Shown piece after piece: positions 1-10,668 of a stretch of DNA of 64,000 nucleotides (position 1 is the first letter of the stretch; every line of letters begins with the position of its first letter). The notes under the pieces are model-generated. The model worked only from the letters and a program-made list of their open reading frames with translations. It was not told the origin of the DNA and searched no databases. Source of the DNA: Nematopogon swammerdamellus. Taxonomy: Eukaryota > Arthropoda > Insecta > Lepidoptera > Adelidae. Both the position numbers and the translations under genes were made by a program. Where the stretch lies: contig OX336349.1 in assembly GCA_946902875.1 (NCBI GenBank), forward strand, positions 14,531,891-14,595,890, written 5' to 3'.

Positions 1-100
1 TAGTTCAACCGTTGAACTGGTGAGACTTTTTTGTCCCAGTAGTTCAACTACGTATAAATTATTTTAATGGTTGAACTACTGAGGCTATATGGTTGAACTC
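1..100. repeat. Cluster of AGTTCAAC/GTTGAACT motifs at window edge
   Basis: The 8-mer AGTTCAAC or its complement occurs five times in 100 bases (2-9, 11-18, 41-48, 70-77, 92-99). The first two form an 8-bp-arm palindrome around one base. The cluster is cut by the window edge, so its extent is unknown. It could be the end of a transposon or a short satellite. Confidence 0.5.
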
Positions 101-2336
101 ATTACTCCAATTATATGAAACAAAAAATCCGGTCGCCAACTTTACAAAGGTATTCACAAAATAATGTAGCCGCTTCTGGTATAAACGCAATGACCCAAAA
201 TAAAATTCAATGCCTGTTTGGGTCAAAAGAGCAACGGAAAGCACCCATCCGGGTCTGATCCTCATGCATATAAAACAAACCCATTTCGCAAGTCACTAAC
301 GCAGATAAAATCCTCGGAAAATAAGTGTGTTGACACAATATTCATAAAAGCGTACGAGTACGGCGCTGCAAGGAGTATGAACCACCCAGTAGTAAACACC
401 GCCATTGTTTTGCCCCAATATGCCGTAAAAACAGAGAAATCTGTGCAAGTGTGCTCTGGCAACACGCACTCGTAAAAGTTATATGAGGTCGGTTGCTGGT
501 GAAGACTGAATATTAAAATTATTCTTGACGAAACATGTTTCTTATTGCGCTTAACAGACTTCAAAATGGCGAACTTAGAACATTGCTTAAACTCGTCTAC
601 CGAAACAAGAAAGTGTAAATGCAAATGGAGAAAGATCGAGTGTTAGGTTTGTATTAGAATTTTTATTATTTTAAAGTCAACCGTACACATCCATACTTTT
701 AACAAAAGTTACTAACGCCAGCTAACGGAATGCACCCGTTTTATCAATAATTACTTCGGACAATAGGAAGAATAGGAAGGACACTCTAACGTTCAATTTT
801 TTAAATCAAGAACTAGTAACTGCAATTATTTATCCCTGACATCACCTATTTGGATTAATCATAAATTTACGGGATATTTACGCTAAAGAGCGTTCCACTT
901 AACTTGCCCCTTGAAGTAAGCCATTTCAATCTCTATTGCTGAACGCTTAAGGATTACCGCGAGGGACAAGTTACGTGAAACGAACACTAGACCAGCCGAT
1001 ATAAATATAAGTGTGTCTGACATAGAGAATTTACTTGAATGTTTCGACAAAATCTCATTCGATTCTTGTCTCGTTCAACTTTCTATTAAATCGACACGTC
1101 GATTCCTTCGAAACCTTTGCCATTACGTTTCACTCCAACTTTCCAGACTCTGACCTTCACTGACAGCTTACGCGAAAGTTTACCACCCGCTTCAACCGTC
1201 TACTGCTTCGGGCTGAGGGTGTGCTGTAGACGTGTTTCGACCTGTCATACCCTCGGTGGTGAAAGGGGACCACCGCGTATGCAGAAGAAACAACTTTACC
1301 GATAAGGTGTAACTTAGTGTTGAATGAGAGAAAGACATATTGTGGGATGACAATGACGTTCCAAGAGAGAGTGGGATTAAACAGGTGTCCTTAAAACGCA
1401 ATAAACATTTAGGAACCACTAGCTTTTATGCGCTGCTTCGCTTTTGAGCCTTTTCACTAATTTAGAACGACATCTATTCCATCAGGTTAAACAGACAACC
1501 TGAATTTCTTTCTATCTAAATTTTGTAAGAGATTAGGGTTTCAACATAATCCACAGCCAAGTTCACATTGCTGTGGTAAGCGTGCCTTTCCGTGCTTCTG
1601 GTTTTTTGTGAACAGAGATTTAAATGTTTGCTTCTGGGTGAATAATAGTATTGGTACTTAATATTTTTAGATTCCGTACCTGAAAGATATGAAAACGGAA
1701 ACTAGTGTTTGTATCTATTTTCAGCTAACGTTCGATAGGATTTACTTATTGGCTCGATTCTCGCAGTTCCACAAATAAAATGGCGCCCAATTTGTCCAGT
1801 ACAAGTTGCTCCAGCTCGTTAGTCTGAATGAGCATTTCTGACAGAAGCACGAACGTCGTCGACGCGGTCAGCAGCTGTAACGTCGACTTTTACCTTCGGG
1901 AATTGGAACTGTACACGACTTATTGGAGTTTTGTCGTCGTTTGGTTTAAATATAATGGCGAATATGCGGAATCACAAATTATTTGAGGAGTTTCTTAAAA
2001 TTATTTTTTTCTAGTTTCTTTTTCTTCTTTTTAGTTAGGGTTTTTTGCGACTTTGCACGGTTTTGTTACGTAAGATTGCACGTTCAGTACGGATAGTACT
2101 TGAAAGGCTCTTTGGCAACTCTAGGATATATTTTACTCACTAAACCATTTCAGTCAGCCTGCCTATTCTTTATTAGCGATTATAGCAAAAATAGCGGTAG
2201 CCGCTATCCCACTAGACTAGACGCATTGAGAAGCTCGATGGAGCGAGTGAAACGGATGCCAATAAATGACCAGTAGCGGTGAATCGCTAATAGCACGGCT
2301 GGATTACCAAAACAACGTTTTCTAGTTTAGAGTTAC
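101..2336. other. No recognisable gene
   Basis: AT-rich DNA with only short uninformative frames (60-120 codons). No domain, repeat family member or RNA gene was recognised. CG-containing words are moderately frequent between 1120 and 1300 and again around 1800-1920, but no promoter motif could be fixed. Confidence 0.5.
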
Positions 2337-2377
2337 CATAGACGTATACCCCCGTATATTATTTCTCTATGAGAATG
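2337..2377. mobile_element. 41-bp micro-insertion, CATAGACG type
   Basis: The segment begins CATAGACGTATA and contains TATTATTTCTCTATG, the same ends as the 25-bp insert at 35974-35998. AGAGTTAC lies directly before it (2329-2336) and again at 2378-2385. The apparent right end extends six bases beyond the CTCTATG seen in the other copy, so the exact boundary is uncertain. Its 8-bp duplication would suit a hAT-like element, but no transposase is present. Confidence 0.5.
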
Positions 2378-2385
2378 AGAGTTAC

Positions 2386-3750
2386 ATATTTGTACATCCA
2401 CTTTATTTTCGTTTACTTTTTGTAAAAATGTGAAACAAACAATTTCTTAATTACCTTCGTACAGGAGACAAACAATGGCTTAATGTGTACTGCGCTTTCG
2501 TACAGAAACTTCGTTATCGCTTTGGAGAAAACAAACATAATCCAATATGCACGCGCATAAAACAATTTCAAAATGGCGCCGCGGCTCTCGCTCGACCCGC
2601 CCCTTGTGAATAACTGCGCAATAAAGTTCTCGGTTCCCGCGATTATATTCTACACAAAAACAATTCCGCGCGGGCGAAATCATGAAACTTTTGTCAAGAG
2701 TTGCCCTCAGTGCACAACGATCTTTCGAACTACTCCTGTTTCTTTGGAGTTTTTCTCGCCGGACTCATTCTTGAGAAGCTCCTGGTTCTTGCGTTCCAAC
2801 TTCCAACACTTCTCGTCTGTCAAGACGAGAGTGTCTAGTTGAATAGAATTTCAAGTATTCCCTTGCAATAGAAAATTCGTTTCAAAGTGTATTCTCTCAA
2901 GCTATCACCAAAGATATCGAGTCCGATTCATCACTCTCACACGATAATACGCGTAAAAATAACCAAGTAAGTTCAGGTAAGGTAAGAAGTCCATCTTTTG
3001 CACAATTGAGCTTGCGATCCTCACTGAGCGTGGTATGGCGAATAGACGCGTTCCTGATTGGTGGATCTGACAGTCTTCATACAATGCATGCCGGCTCTCA
3101 TAAAAAAATATTGGAAAGCAATAAAAAACAAAAGTAAAAATAGGTAAACAAATAAGTAAAAATAGGCTCGTGTACAAAACTTTGTTAGCGCTCTTATCCA
3201 TAACGTTTTCGCTTTGTCTCTACATATGTAGGTAGGTATCTAAAACCTTGCTACCTTCCTAGCCACACCAAGAGTTTTACATGAATTCTGCTTAACATTT
3301 GGTACGTTTAAGCGTTGCATTGGTGCGATACAGGTGCAGGGTACAGACAGACGCGAACACACTTTGGAAGGAGCGACTGTGCGAGCAAATGATAAATTCG
3401 ATGTCAGACAGTCAATGCGTCACCCGCGACAACGTACGTAACGTGGCGCGTCGAAGTAGTACAAAAATCAAAAGTTACAGCCAGCTATACAACAGATTTG
3501 GTTCCGACAATCACCAAGCCAGTTGGCTCCTCTCTGTCCGTGCTGAAATGTTATTTTTTCAACGCGCGACGTGCGGGACAATCGAATCGGAAAATGGAAG
3601 TTATCCGAACAGCGCCCGGCCGAGTCGCTCGAGGGAGGAAAACTAACGACGTTACCGCGTGCCTCGGCTGTAAGAGCACATTCCCGACGTTGTTTGCTGC
3701 TACCTCAAAGAAATGAATACCCAGACATTTTGTTGCCGCCTAAACAAACG
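2386..3750. other. No recognisable gene
   Basis: Open frames here are short and overlap on both strands (for example 3299-3646, 115 codons) with no recognisable motif. The stretch 2570-2680 is comparatively GC-rich. No repeat family was identified. Confidence 0.45.
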
Positions 3751-3998
3751 GCGGGTGGCCGAGTGGTTTGGGCATCGGCTTCTCATGCGAGAGGTCCGCG
3801 GTTCGAATCCCGTCGGCGTGTACCAATGAGTTTTTTCTGACGAAAAAATTTACGTGCATACCTACACCTGCTGCTTCAGCGTTCGGAACCGGTGTAAAAC
3901 TGTAGGTCCCTTCCCTTGCCCCCTTACTAGGTGGTAGGCTCAATTTGTAGCCGACTGGGTTGGTACCACCGTACTGGATGTAAGGTGGCCGCATAGCA
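3751..3998 (+). repeat. tRNA-derived SINE, head type 1
   Basis: A tRNA-like head carries a box A (TGGCCGAGTGG) and a box B (GGTTCGAATCC) about 45 bases apart, the internal RNA polymerase III promoter typical of tRNA-derived SINEs. It resembles Leu/Ser-type tRNAs but the cloverleaf does not fold cleanly and the element runs on, so it is not a functional tRNA gene. A body follows with ACTGTAGGTCCCTTCCCTT, CTAGGTGGTAGG and TTGGTACCACCG. That body is shared with the SINEs near 48, 53.7, 58.9 and 60.5 kb, although their heads differ. Confidence 0.75.
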
Positions 3999-4009
3999 AC
4001 CTCGGTTGT

Positions 4010-4140
4010 GTTCTCCTCTAGTCCAATATGGCCAGCAATCCAGGGAAGTCTCCGGTATGGCACCTACCTTCTCGGAGGTGATATTGGCTGGTCGGAGCAT
4101 GCGCTTTGGCCCCTCCAACTCAACCACGCATACCGGATTA
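4010..4140 (-). repeat. SINE tail fragment, opposite orientation
   Basis: This matches the SINE tail at 59085-59190, with shared words such as TGATATTGGCTGGTCGGA and TATGGCACCT. It lies tail-to-tail with the plus-strand SINE just before it. A further fragment is at 6908-6945. The head is absent. Confidence 0.6.
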
Positions 4141-4580
4141 CATAAAAAAAAAACACTCTCATTCACTTTTCATTCACTCTTCTTGCACCACGGAGGCGAG
4201 TTCGTACGGATCGTAGTGATGTTGAGGAAGGCAAGTTGGGCGCTAGAACCTAATTTACGACTGTATCCAAGCCGGAATGAAAACTTGGAGAGTCGTGTTA
4301 CAAGTCGTATAATTAATTATACAGCCGCTGAAATATTATAATAATAACACACGAGTAGCTGAGTACACTTTGTTTATAATCATATGCTTTGCCAGTACAG
4401 TCAGTAGATATTTACAAAAACTCACCTCAATACGAGACGGCTGTTATCATAACGCAATCAATAATACTCAGAGTACCAATAATAAGAAGAAATCAAATAT
4501 TAGTGCTTCGGCCACAGATTATATTCTCTTTGATCCGCCAGCTGAACAAAGATGTCAGTTCTCCTCTGTTGATCTTCATT
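4141..4580. other. AT-rich unique DNA
   Basis: Nothing recognisable. Short overlapping frames only. Confidence 0.45.
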
Positions 4581-4682
4581 TAGTGGGACCACGAACCCTA
4601 CTTTATTCCTATGACTGGTGGTCCTACTAGTGGGACTAGTGGGATCGCGAACCCTAGTGTTGAAGATTAGTGGGACCACGAG
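4581..4682. repeat. Degenerate AGTGGGACCACGA repeats
   Basis: TAGTGGGACC(A)CGA and close variants recur at about 4582, 4630, 4640 and 4670, directly before the first copy of the 0.3-kb duplication. A related GTGGGAC word also occurs near 4995 and 5008, after it. This looks like a short decayed minisatellite attached to the duplicated unit. Confidence 0.45.
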
Positions 4683-4986
4683 CAGGCCTCACGCACTCTA
4701 TGTACTTGCGCGTGCTAACTACCTACCGCCCGGTGGACCGCCGCCGCGCCGCCGGCGATCTAATTCAATGGAAATTCGTCAGCCGCGCGAAGCATACCTA
4801 CACGCTCGCCCACGCAACTGCGCGCAGCTGCAAAGCAATAATCACTTTACAATCGATCGTTTAGGTACATTTTCGCACGCAGCGATTGGCGACATAAAAC
4901 AGTAAGCTATTAAAGCCGAAGGTATGGAACTTTTTCTATGGAGTGATTTATCTTTTACGTCGTAACTATTAAGTAATCTGTGCCAC
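4683..4986. repeat. 0.3-kb direct duplication, copy 1
   Basis: The segment begins CAGGCCTCACGCACTCTATG and ends AGTAATCTGTGCCAC. It closely matches 5421-5733 in the same orientation, with point differences and small indels. The first 150 bases are GC/CpG-rich and contain GCGCGCAGCTGCAAAGCAAT. No coding frame is conserved between the copies in a convincing way. It might be a long terminal repeat of an unknown non-autonomous element or a local segmental duplication. Confidence 0.8.
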
Positions 4987-5420
4987 GAGTAACAGTGGGA
5001 CAACATGGTGGGACCAAGAGTCAAAAATCGTTGTCGCACGGACAAGAAAACTTTGACACTGTGTGATTTTCAACACGCAAGAATTTTTTTTTTTTTTTTG
5101 CATACTTACACACTTAATAAGTGTATTTATGCCAAAGTCCCATCTTTAGAGTTTGCTGTCCTGGATATTGTTTTTGTGCTTTAGAATACAAATGTAATTT
5201 TGTGACCGGTTATCCACTTGATGACTCACTCACACAAATTTTTGCACACGTTTGTCATGTCGGACGGCGACTAACGCCGCCGTCTGAGTGCGGTGACAAT
5301 CGCACACTTTATGGGGACCACGGGCGCAGAGCACGTTACTACTACTACGTCTATATTGTTTGTAGTATCCATGACTGTTGCTATGTCTGAACATAGGATT
5401 GTTCTGTATCCACCCACCGC
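4987..5420. other. Spacer between duplicated copies
   Basis: About 434 bases with a T15-type run near 5085 and a GC-rich patch around 5265-5340. No primer-binding site, polypurine tract or coding domain was recognised. Confidence 0.5.
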
Positions 5421-5733
5421 CAGGCCTCACGCACTCTATGTACTTGCGCGCGCTAACTACCTACCGCCCGACGACGACGGGCCGCCGGCGGTCTATTTCA
5501 GTGGAAATTCGTCAGCCGCGCGAAGTATACATAGACATTAGACACTCGCCCACTCAACTGCGCGCAGCTGCAAAGCAATAACCACTTTACACTCGATCGT
5601 TAAGGTACATTTTCGCACGCAGCGATTGGCGACGTGAAGCAGTAGACTATTAAAGCCCGAAGGTAGGAACATTTTCTATGGAGTGATTTATCTGTTATAC
5701 GAAGTTTATTAACTATTAAGTAATCTGTGCCAC
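5421..5733. repeat. 0.3-kb direct duplication, copy 2
   Basis: Direct copy of 4683-4986. It shares the CAGGCCTCACGCACTCTATG start, the CGTCAGCCGCGCGAAG core, CGCACGCAGCGATTGGCGAC and the AGTAATCTGTGCCAC end. Differences include a changed GC-rich block near 5468-5495 and an insertion near 5530. Confidence 0.8.
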
Positions 5734-6907
5734 CGCACCGGTACCTCTCTTTAATCTTTAAGCCAGCTATTACTGAACAGAAAAGTGTGTATGTATGTAT
5801 GTATGTAGGTTTGCTATACCCGCGTCTCCGCTATATTCCTTTGCCAGAGATCAACTTAATAAGCAATTTAATACGTGGTCTTGTTGACACGGTATAGACT
5901 AAGAGACAACATATTTTATCATATTAGGTATTTTAGGTCGCCATTTTGCGCTTGCAGAAACGTAAGGATCAATCTTTGGATCTGTTTCAGATAAGCAATT
6001 TCTATAGCCTGTACTTACGTAGATCCTTTTTCCTATCAAACAATGGCTTATCGGAGCCCTCTGATTGGTTCAATATTCAAGTATTTTAAAAGCGAACATT
6101 GTTCTTTTAAAAGCCCCTGAATATGGTTTCGAGGACGCGTCGATGCTTCCCCTACAAAGTACCGAGCCTACTGAAATCCTTCAGCGTTGAGGGGAAGAAA
6201 AATGCCTTTGTGCTCAACCCCATTGTTCCAAACGCACCGCAGGCCATTGTCGGGGAAGCGTTCCACACACCCCATTCCATTTTCTTCGTTAAATTTGTAT
6301 TAAAAATTAAATGGCGTCCGATTTCTCCTTTCTGCGGTAATTGCTCTCGGTCCCGACAGATGTTTAATGTCTGTTAAAATTTTCTTTTACGCGGTGAAAT
6401 CGGTCGAAATATGAATTCGCTGAAAGAATTCTTAATAAACCGTTTAACACAAATCGTCATGTTTATAATTTTCTAATCATCGAAGCGAACAGTATTGTAA
6501 AAGACAGACTTTTCCCAAAACGACTAGACCGTGCTCTGTTCGATAATTTTACTAAAACGGTTCGTTGAGAAAAATGCAAATTATAAAAAAAATTCTGCTA
6601 GAATAAATTGCTCAAATCACGGCGTCTTTTATCTTTCAATAATCTCTTCCATTCATATTCAAATTATTGATCCAATTTGTGTCTGCTCGCCGAGGACCCC
6701 GTTCTAAATCTCGCCACCCTCTGGTCTAAGCGGCACATTCAGCAATTACGTACAAAATCTAACTACATAAACTAAGCCGAGAAAAAGATAAAATACGTTT
6801 TTCTATTACGGTGTACAAGGTACAGTCGATTTTATAAAATGAATCCGATTCGTTCTTCAGAACGTTATGGACTTTTGGCGTAAAATACGTGGAAACTTCG
6901 TACCTGA
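5734..6907. other. No recognisable gene
   Basis: Contains a short (GTAT)n microsatellite at about 5789-5812. The rest is AT-rich with no recognisable domain or repeat. The frame at 6123-6377 has no family signature. Confidence 0.45.
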
Positions 6908-6945
6908 CGGCTGAGTCGGAGGGGCCAAAGCACATGCTCCGATCA
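6908..6945 (+). repeat. SINE tail fragment
   Basis: GGCTGAGTCGGAGGGGCCAA and CATGCTCCGA match the reverse complement of the SINE tail at about 4085-4125. Only a short remnant is left. Confidence 0.45.
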
Positions 6946-7507
6946 GCTTAGGTGCATATAGAAATCCATCTATAACACAGGCCTCAACACAGGCTCAACG
7001 AAGTTAAAGGAGGCAGTGTGGTGGGAATACTTCCCATACGATCTATTAACGAAGCTTAGCACGTTAGACCACGTCCTAATACTCTGGCGAAATCTAAAGC
7101 GGGTGGTATTTAAAGGTATGTGTGTCAGTTAGTTGGGGCGAAGTGACAATAGTACTATGCAGATATACAGCATCTTCGTCGACTGTATGTACTTTAATGC
7201 TCGTCGACTGTACTAGACGTGCATCTTCACAAATCGACATCTTCAGAAATATCGGGAGTCTGAGCGAGAGAAATGCGGTGTAAGGAGTACGCTTAGATTT
7301 TGAATCGAGTTCGTAAACGGGAGTTCCGGTGGAATTTAATAAATCACAGTAATAGTACCTATCCGATTTGTAAGTCTAGTAGAAGGAGCAGACAAAAATA
7401 TATAAATGAAAACATATCAGATGTTGTAGACACAGTATTCTATAGTGTAATTAGAAAATTCTTTGCGAGATATACTACGTACCGTGTGGTGCCGGTACTT
7501 AAAAAGA
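6946..7507. other. No recognisable gene
   Basis: Unassigned AT-rich DNA. The frame beginning at 7300 runs into the repeat that follows and is not gene-like. Confidence 0.4.
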
Positions 7508-7815
7508 ATAGCCCCACTGCATCTCTCCCCGTGCATGTCGTAAAAGGCGACTAAGGGATAAGGACAAGATGTCGTGCTAAAGGGCGACGGGCTCGCCACC
7601 TCTCACCTTGGCACGGTACTTCCACCGAGTCATGCAGCAGGTGGTTCTTCGTGCCTTACTTGCTGCTTGATCGATTTAATCTTGTTCGAATACTTTGCGA
7701 AACGTGGTGGTCGGTGTTGTGCTGTAATTTACTAGAGTACTTGCAGCACAACACCGATTACTCTGCTTACCCCGATTGTCGGGATTCAGCGTGTGTGATA
7801 TGTATGTATGTATAT
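7508..7815 (+). repeat. TATG-tailed interspersed repeat, copy 1
   Basis: Best copy in the window. It contains GTCGTAAAAGGCGACTAAGG, TTGGCACGGTACTTCCACC, GCAGCACAACACCGATTACT and CTGCTTACCCCGATTGTCGG, and ends in GTATGTATGTATAT. The simple-repeat tail suggests mobilisation by reverse transcription (SINE or LINE 3' end). Other copies are at 38094-38392 (minus), 42168-42275, 52370-52497 (minus), 54826-54950 and 62936-63165 (minus). No protein is encoded. Confidence 0.75.
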
Positions 7816-8590
7816 ACTACGTAAAGTTCGTAGAACATGTTTGTAATAATTACTACAGTGCAATAGTATAATAATTAATAACATAATTTTGTTTATTTTA
7901 TTTTTTTATTTTGTCTACTCATGTAAACGTCTTGAATATAATGAAAGCCACATCAAAATTTTTCTTCGAGGCAAACAAGGTTTCCTTTCTTCCTAATCTT
8001 GGAATTCAAAGCACGCTCCTTTATAGGGTTCCGAAACTAGCCACGCAGGCAGAGACCCTTATAATTTCAAAGTACCTACACACTCTAGACTAGCTGGACC
8101 ACGCCGTATCAGCATCAGCACTTATACCTTCGCCGCACTACTGACCCGCTTACCCGTTTACCCGGGCGACAACGCATTCGCCGTGAATAATGTCTATAAT
8201 CCGGATATGGCGGGTCCCCGGATATATCCGACATTCCTAGCCGGCTGCGACCGGTCGGCATTCGCCCGGCTATGCCTGCTATTTGATGATATGGAAATTT
8301 CGTACCTGGCGGCCGACGAAGATTTAATTTTCTTAAGAGGTGGCTATAGATATTCGATTGTTTGTGCAAATACAGGAGCCGGGTGCTGAAGAAAGGCAAA
8401 TTAGTTTAAGTCAGTCGGCAGCGTCGATCTCACACGTCGACTGAGGTTTGATTTGGGTTGTCCGAGCTGGAAAAAAAAAACTATTATAAAATTAGATATC
8501 TGAAAGACCCTACTGACGCGCTGCTGACTAGTGGGTTGCGTGGTGACTGGTGAGCGGCTATAACAGCTCCGACACCGGACGGATTTCTGG
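7816..8590. other. No recognisable gene
   Basis: Unassigned. Frames at 8115-8399 (minus) and 8183-8389 overlap and carry no known motif. Confidence 0.4.
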
Positions 8591-8596
8591 TACACA

Positions 8597-8696
8597 CTAG
8601 GCGGTGGTGGTGGTCATGTGTACTCCCTTCTCCTACGGAGCGGCCGATATCGGCCGCTTTATACATTATGTACACATGACCACCACCACCGCCTAG
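8597..8696. repeat. Long hairpin with nested palindrome
   Basis: Perfect 27-bp arms lie at 8597-8623 and 8670-8696 (outer bases CTAGGCGGTGG). The loop contains an 18-bp perfect palindrome, GCGGCCGATATCGGCCGC, at 8640-8657. It may be a foldback element, since no transposase lies nearby. Direct repeats at the ends are not clear. Confidence 0.85.
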
Positions 8697-8699
8697 TAT

Positions 8700-9876
8700 A
8701 CACACACATACATGAGTACACGTGTAATGTGTATTTAAACCGCTCACTGGGGTTAGGCACAAAGGCAACGTGACACATTGTGTTGTCTGGCATAACTGGG
8801 TGGGTATGGAGATTTCTTGATGCAATTATGGAGCTGGTCAACCCAATGACTGGCACCCGCACGCAGGGGTGTCTATAGTTGTCCGTCGCCGGTACAGGCG
8901 GGGCGGCAACTATAAAGGTTCGAAGGATTCTTCATTCAAAAAAATGAAAATGATCCTGGTGGCTCTGGATTTATATCAAATCGCCTTCCCAGTGCTCTCA
9001 AAAAATACATGTCAGCGGAAACCACGAATCTGGGTAAACATTTCAGTCCATCGACAAAAATATGTTTAAAAGTATGTCTTTGTTTAGAAGATCTTCATTT
9101 AAGTCGAGATAACACACATCTGCATAGTAGTATAAGAGTATTGAAAGTAAGAGGGATTGAACAAGCGTGATTTTTGTGCCCACAGGAATGAAGTTCTGCA
9201 GTCTCTTAGCTATGAAGATTAAGGAACTAAGTTCTTCCCTCGGGAACAGATCTAACGATATTATGTTAGCATGCTCCGAGCATAATCCCACTTTATTTTT
9301 AAGGGCAAATAGAGTCGTTCCCTCGGGTTGTCGTTACTTGCAGTGTATTTACCGTGTTTTCGCTTGAGGTCACAATATCTGTTGACCCAAACTTGACCTC
9401 CGCCTCCGCGGAATATGGGACGCAATGGTATTTGTAAGATCGATCACTTAATCGGTAGCACTCACTTCAAATGTTACAAGAACAAGATGCAATATGGATG
9501 TAGTAGTATTCTAGTATCTCTAATCGAATCGAATATACTGCGTTATTTAATATTTACTTTCAAATTACAAAGATACATAAATAAATTTGAAAGGTGATTT
9601 GTAACACAACAAAAGGTTCGACACATTTGTTTTATTTGTGATAAGTATAATATTGTGTGTAGGTGATAGCATTCTTATTAGATTCTGGCTTCCCGCTGCG
9701 TTGGGACTACTTGGGGTTGGGACTTGTGTGGCGCGAGCAGAGTCAAGGGGGCGGCGGAGGCGACAGCGGTGCCGGAGAATTCAAAATGATAGAAGGCATA
9801 AAGGGAAGCTCATCGAGCAAGTGATTGATAAGTCACATAATACACAAAAACAAAATAAACAATATATATCCACCTC
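8700..9876. other. No recognisable gene
   Basis: Unassigned. A GC-rich purine-rich patch lies at 9725-9775. No coding domain was seen. Confidence 0.4.
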
Positions 9877-10068
9877 TGTTACCTGGCACGGTTGGTTACA
9901 TCACCCCCATTATATCAGGCCATACACCTTGGCGAACTAGGTGTCATGTCACCGCTTCCCTTTGGTAGCGTCCTTTCATCATTTCAGTGCGTTGGTATCA
10001 ATCCTAGCAGGTTAAACCCTACCTACCTCCTAGTAAGATAAGAAGAGAAGGGGCCTACAGTTTTAGGT
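9877..10068 (-). repeat. SINE (shared body and tail), decayed copy
   Basis: Reverse complement of the tail and body seen at 48.1-48.37 kb: GGCACGGTTGGTTACATCAC, GCGAACTAGGTGTCATGTCA, then CAGTGCGTTGGTATCAATCC and TTAAACCCTACCTACCTCC. Indels and mismatches indicate age. The tRNA-like head is missing. Confidence 0.65.
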
Positions 10069-10449
10069 GAAATGGTATGGTATGACAAAGTCAGTTCTAT
10101 ACTCGGAGTTCTTTTGGCGGCGCGGTGGTACTTGCGTGGTCATTTGTTACAATTATGAGTTGGTTCTCGTTTATCATGACCCTAACATTTATTGAGCAGT
10201 TGAGGTAGTTTCATTTATTTATAGCTTTCGACGATATCATTCGGTTGAGGCAATAAAGGGTACCAAAAATGATACAAACCAACCAACGCCAACACGTAAA
10301 TTAGTAAGTAGGTACATATTATGTTCTTTGTCTGTACATCTGTCTGTTGGTAATTTGTTTTTTTTAATTTGCAGTTACAGTGTTGTGTTGGAAATCCCTT
10401 AGAGAGAAAAAAAAAACATTTTTAGCATGCGGTATTTCGTAAGGTACTT
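10069..10449. other. No recognisable gene
   Basis: AT-rich, nothing recognised. Confidence 0.4.
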
Positions 10450-10668
10450 TTGAGGATTACAGCATCACGCCTGTTTCCCAGTGGGGTAGGCAAAGACAGC
10501 GGGTCTCCACGTACCACGATCCTGAGACACCTCTGCCGCCTCTGCCACTCTCATAATGTTCTTCATCATGCTCGTCGGTTTCGGGTGTAGTACCCACTTG
10601 ACTCTTTTTGAAGACATACCCGATCTGGTCTAGGTACGTGCGTCTAGTTAGGGCGACCCTTCCTCACT
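10450..10668 (-). repeat. Interspersed repeat with GGGTAGGCAAAGAC motif
   Basis: Contains ATCACGCCTGTTTCCCAGTG, GGGTAGGCAAAGACAGCG and TCGGTTTCGGGTGTAGTACC. Shorter relatives occur at about 30425-30516 (same strand) and 62308-62400 (opposite strand). From memory, this resembles a widespread lepidopteran non-coding repeat. That resemblance is unverified. Confidence 0.5.

Noticed and set aside
3751..3825. Functional tRNA gene
   Set aside because: The A and B boxes are good but the stems do not pair cleanly and the sequence continues into a SINE body.
4683..5733. LTR retrotransposon with paired LTRs
   Set aside because: No TG..CA ends, primer-binding site, polypurine tract or coding interior could be shown, so it is kept only as a direct duplication.
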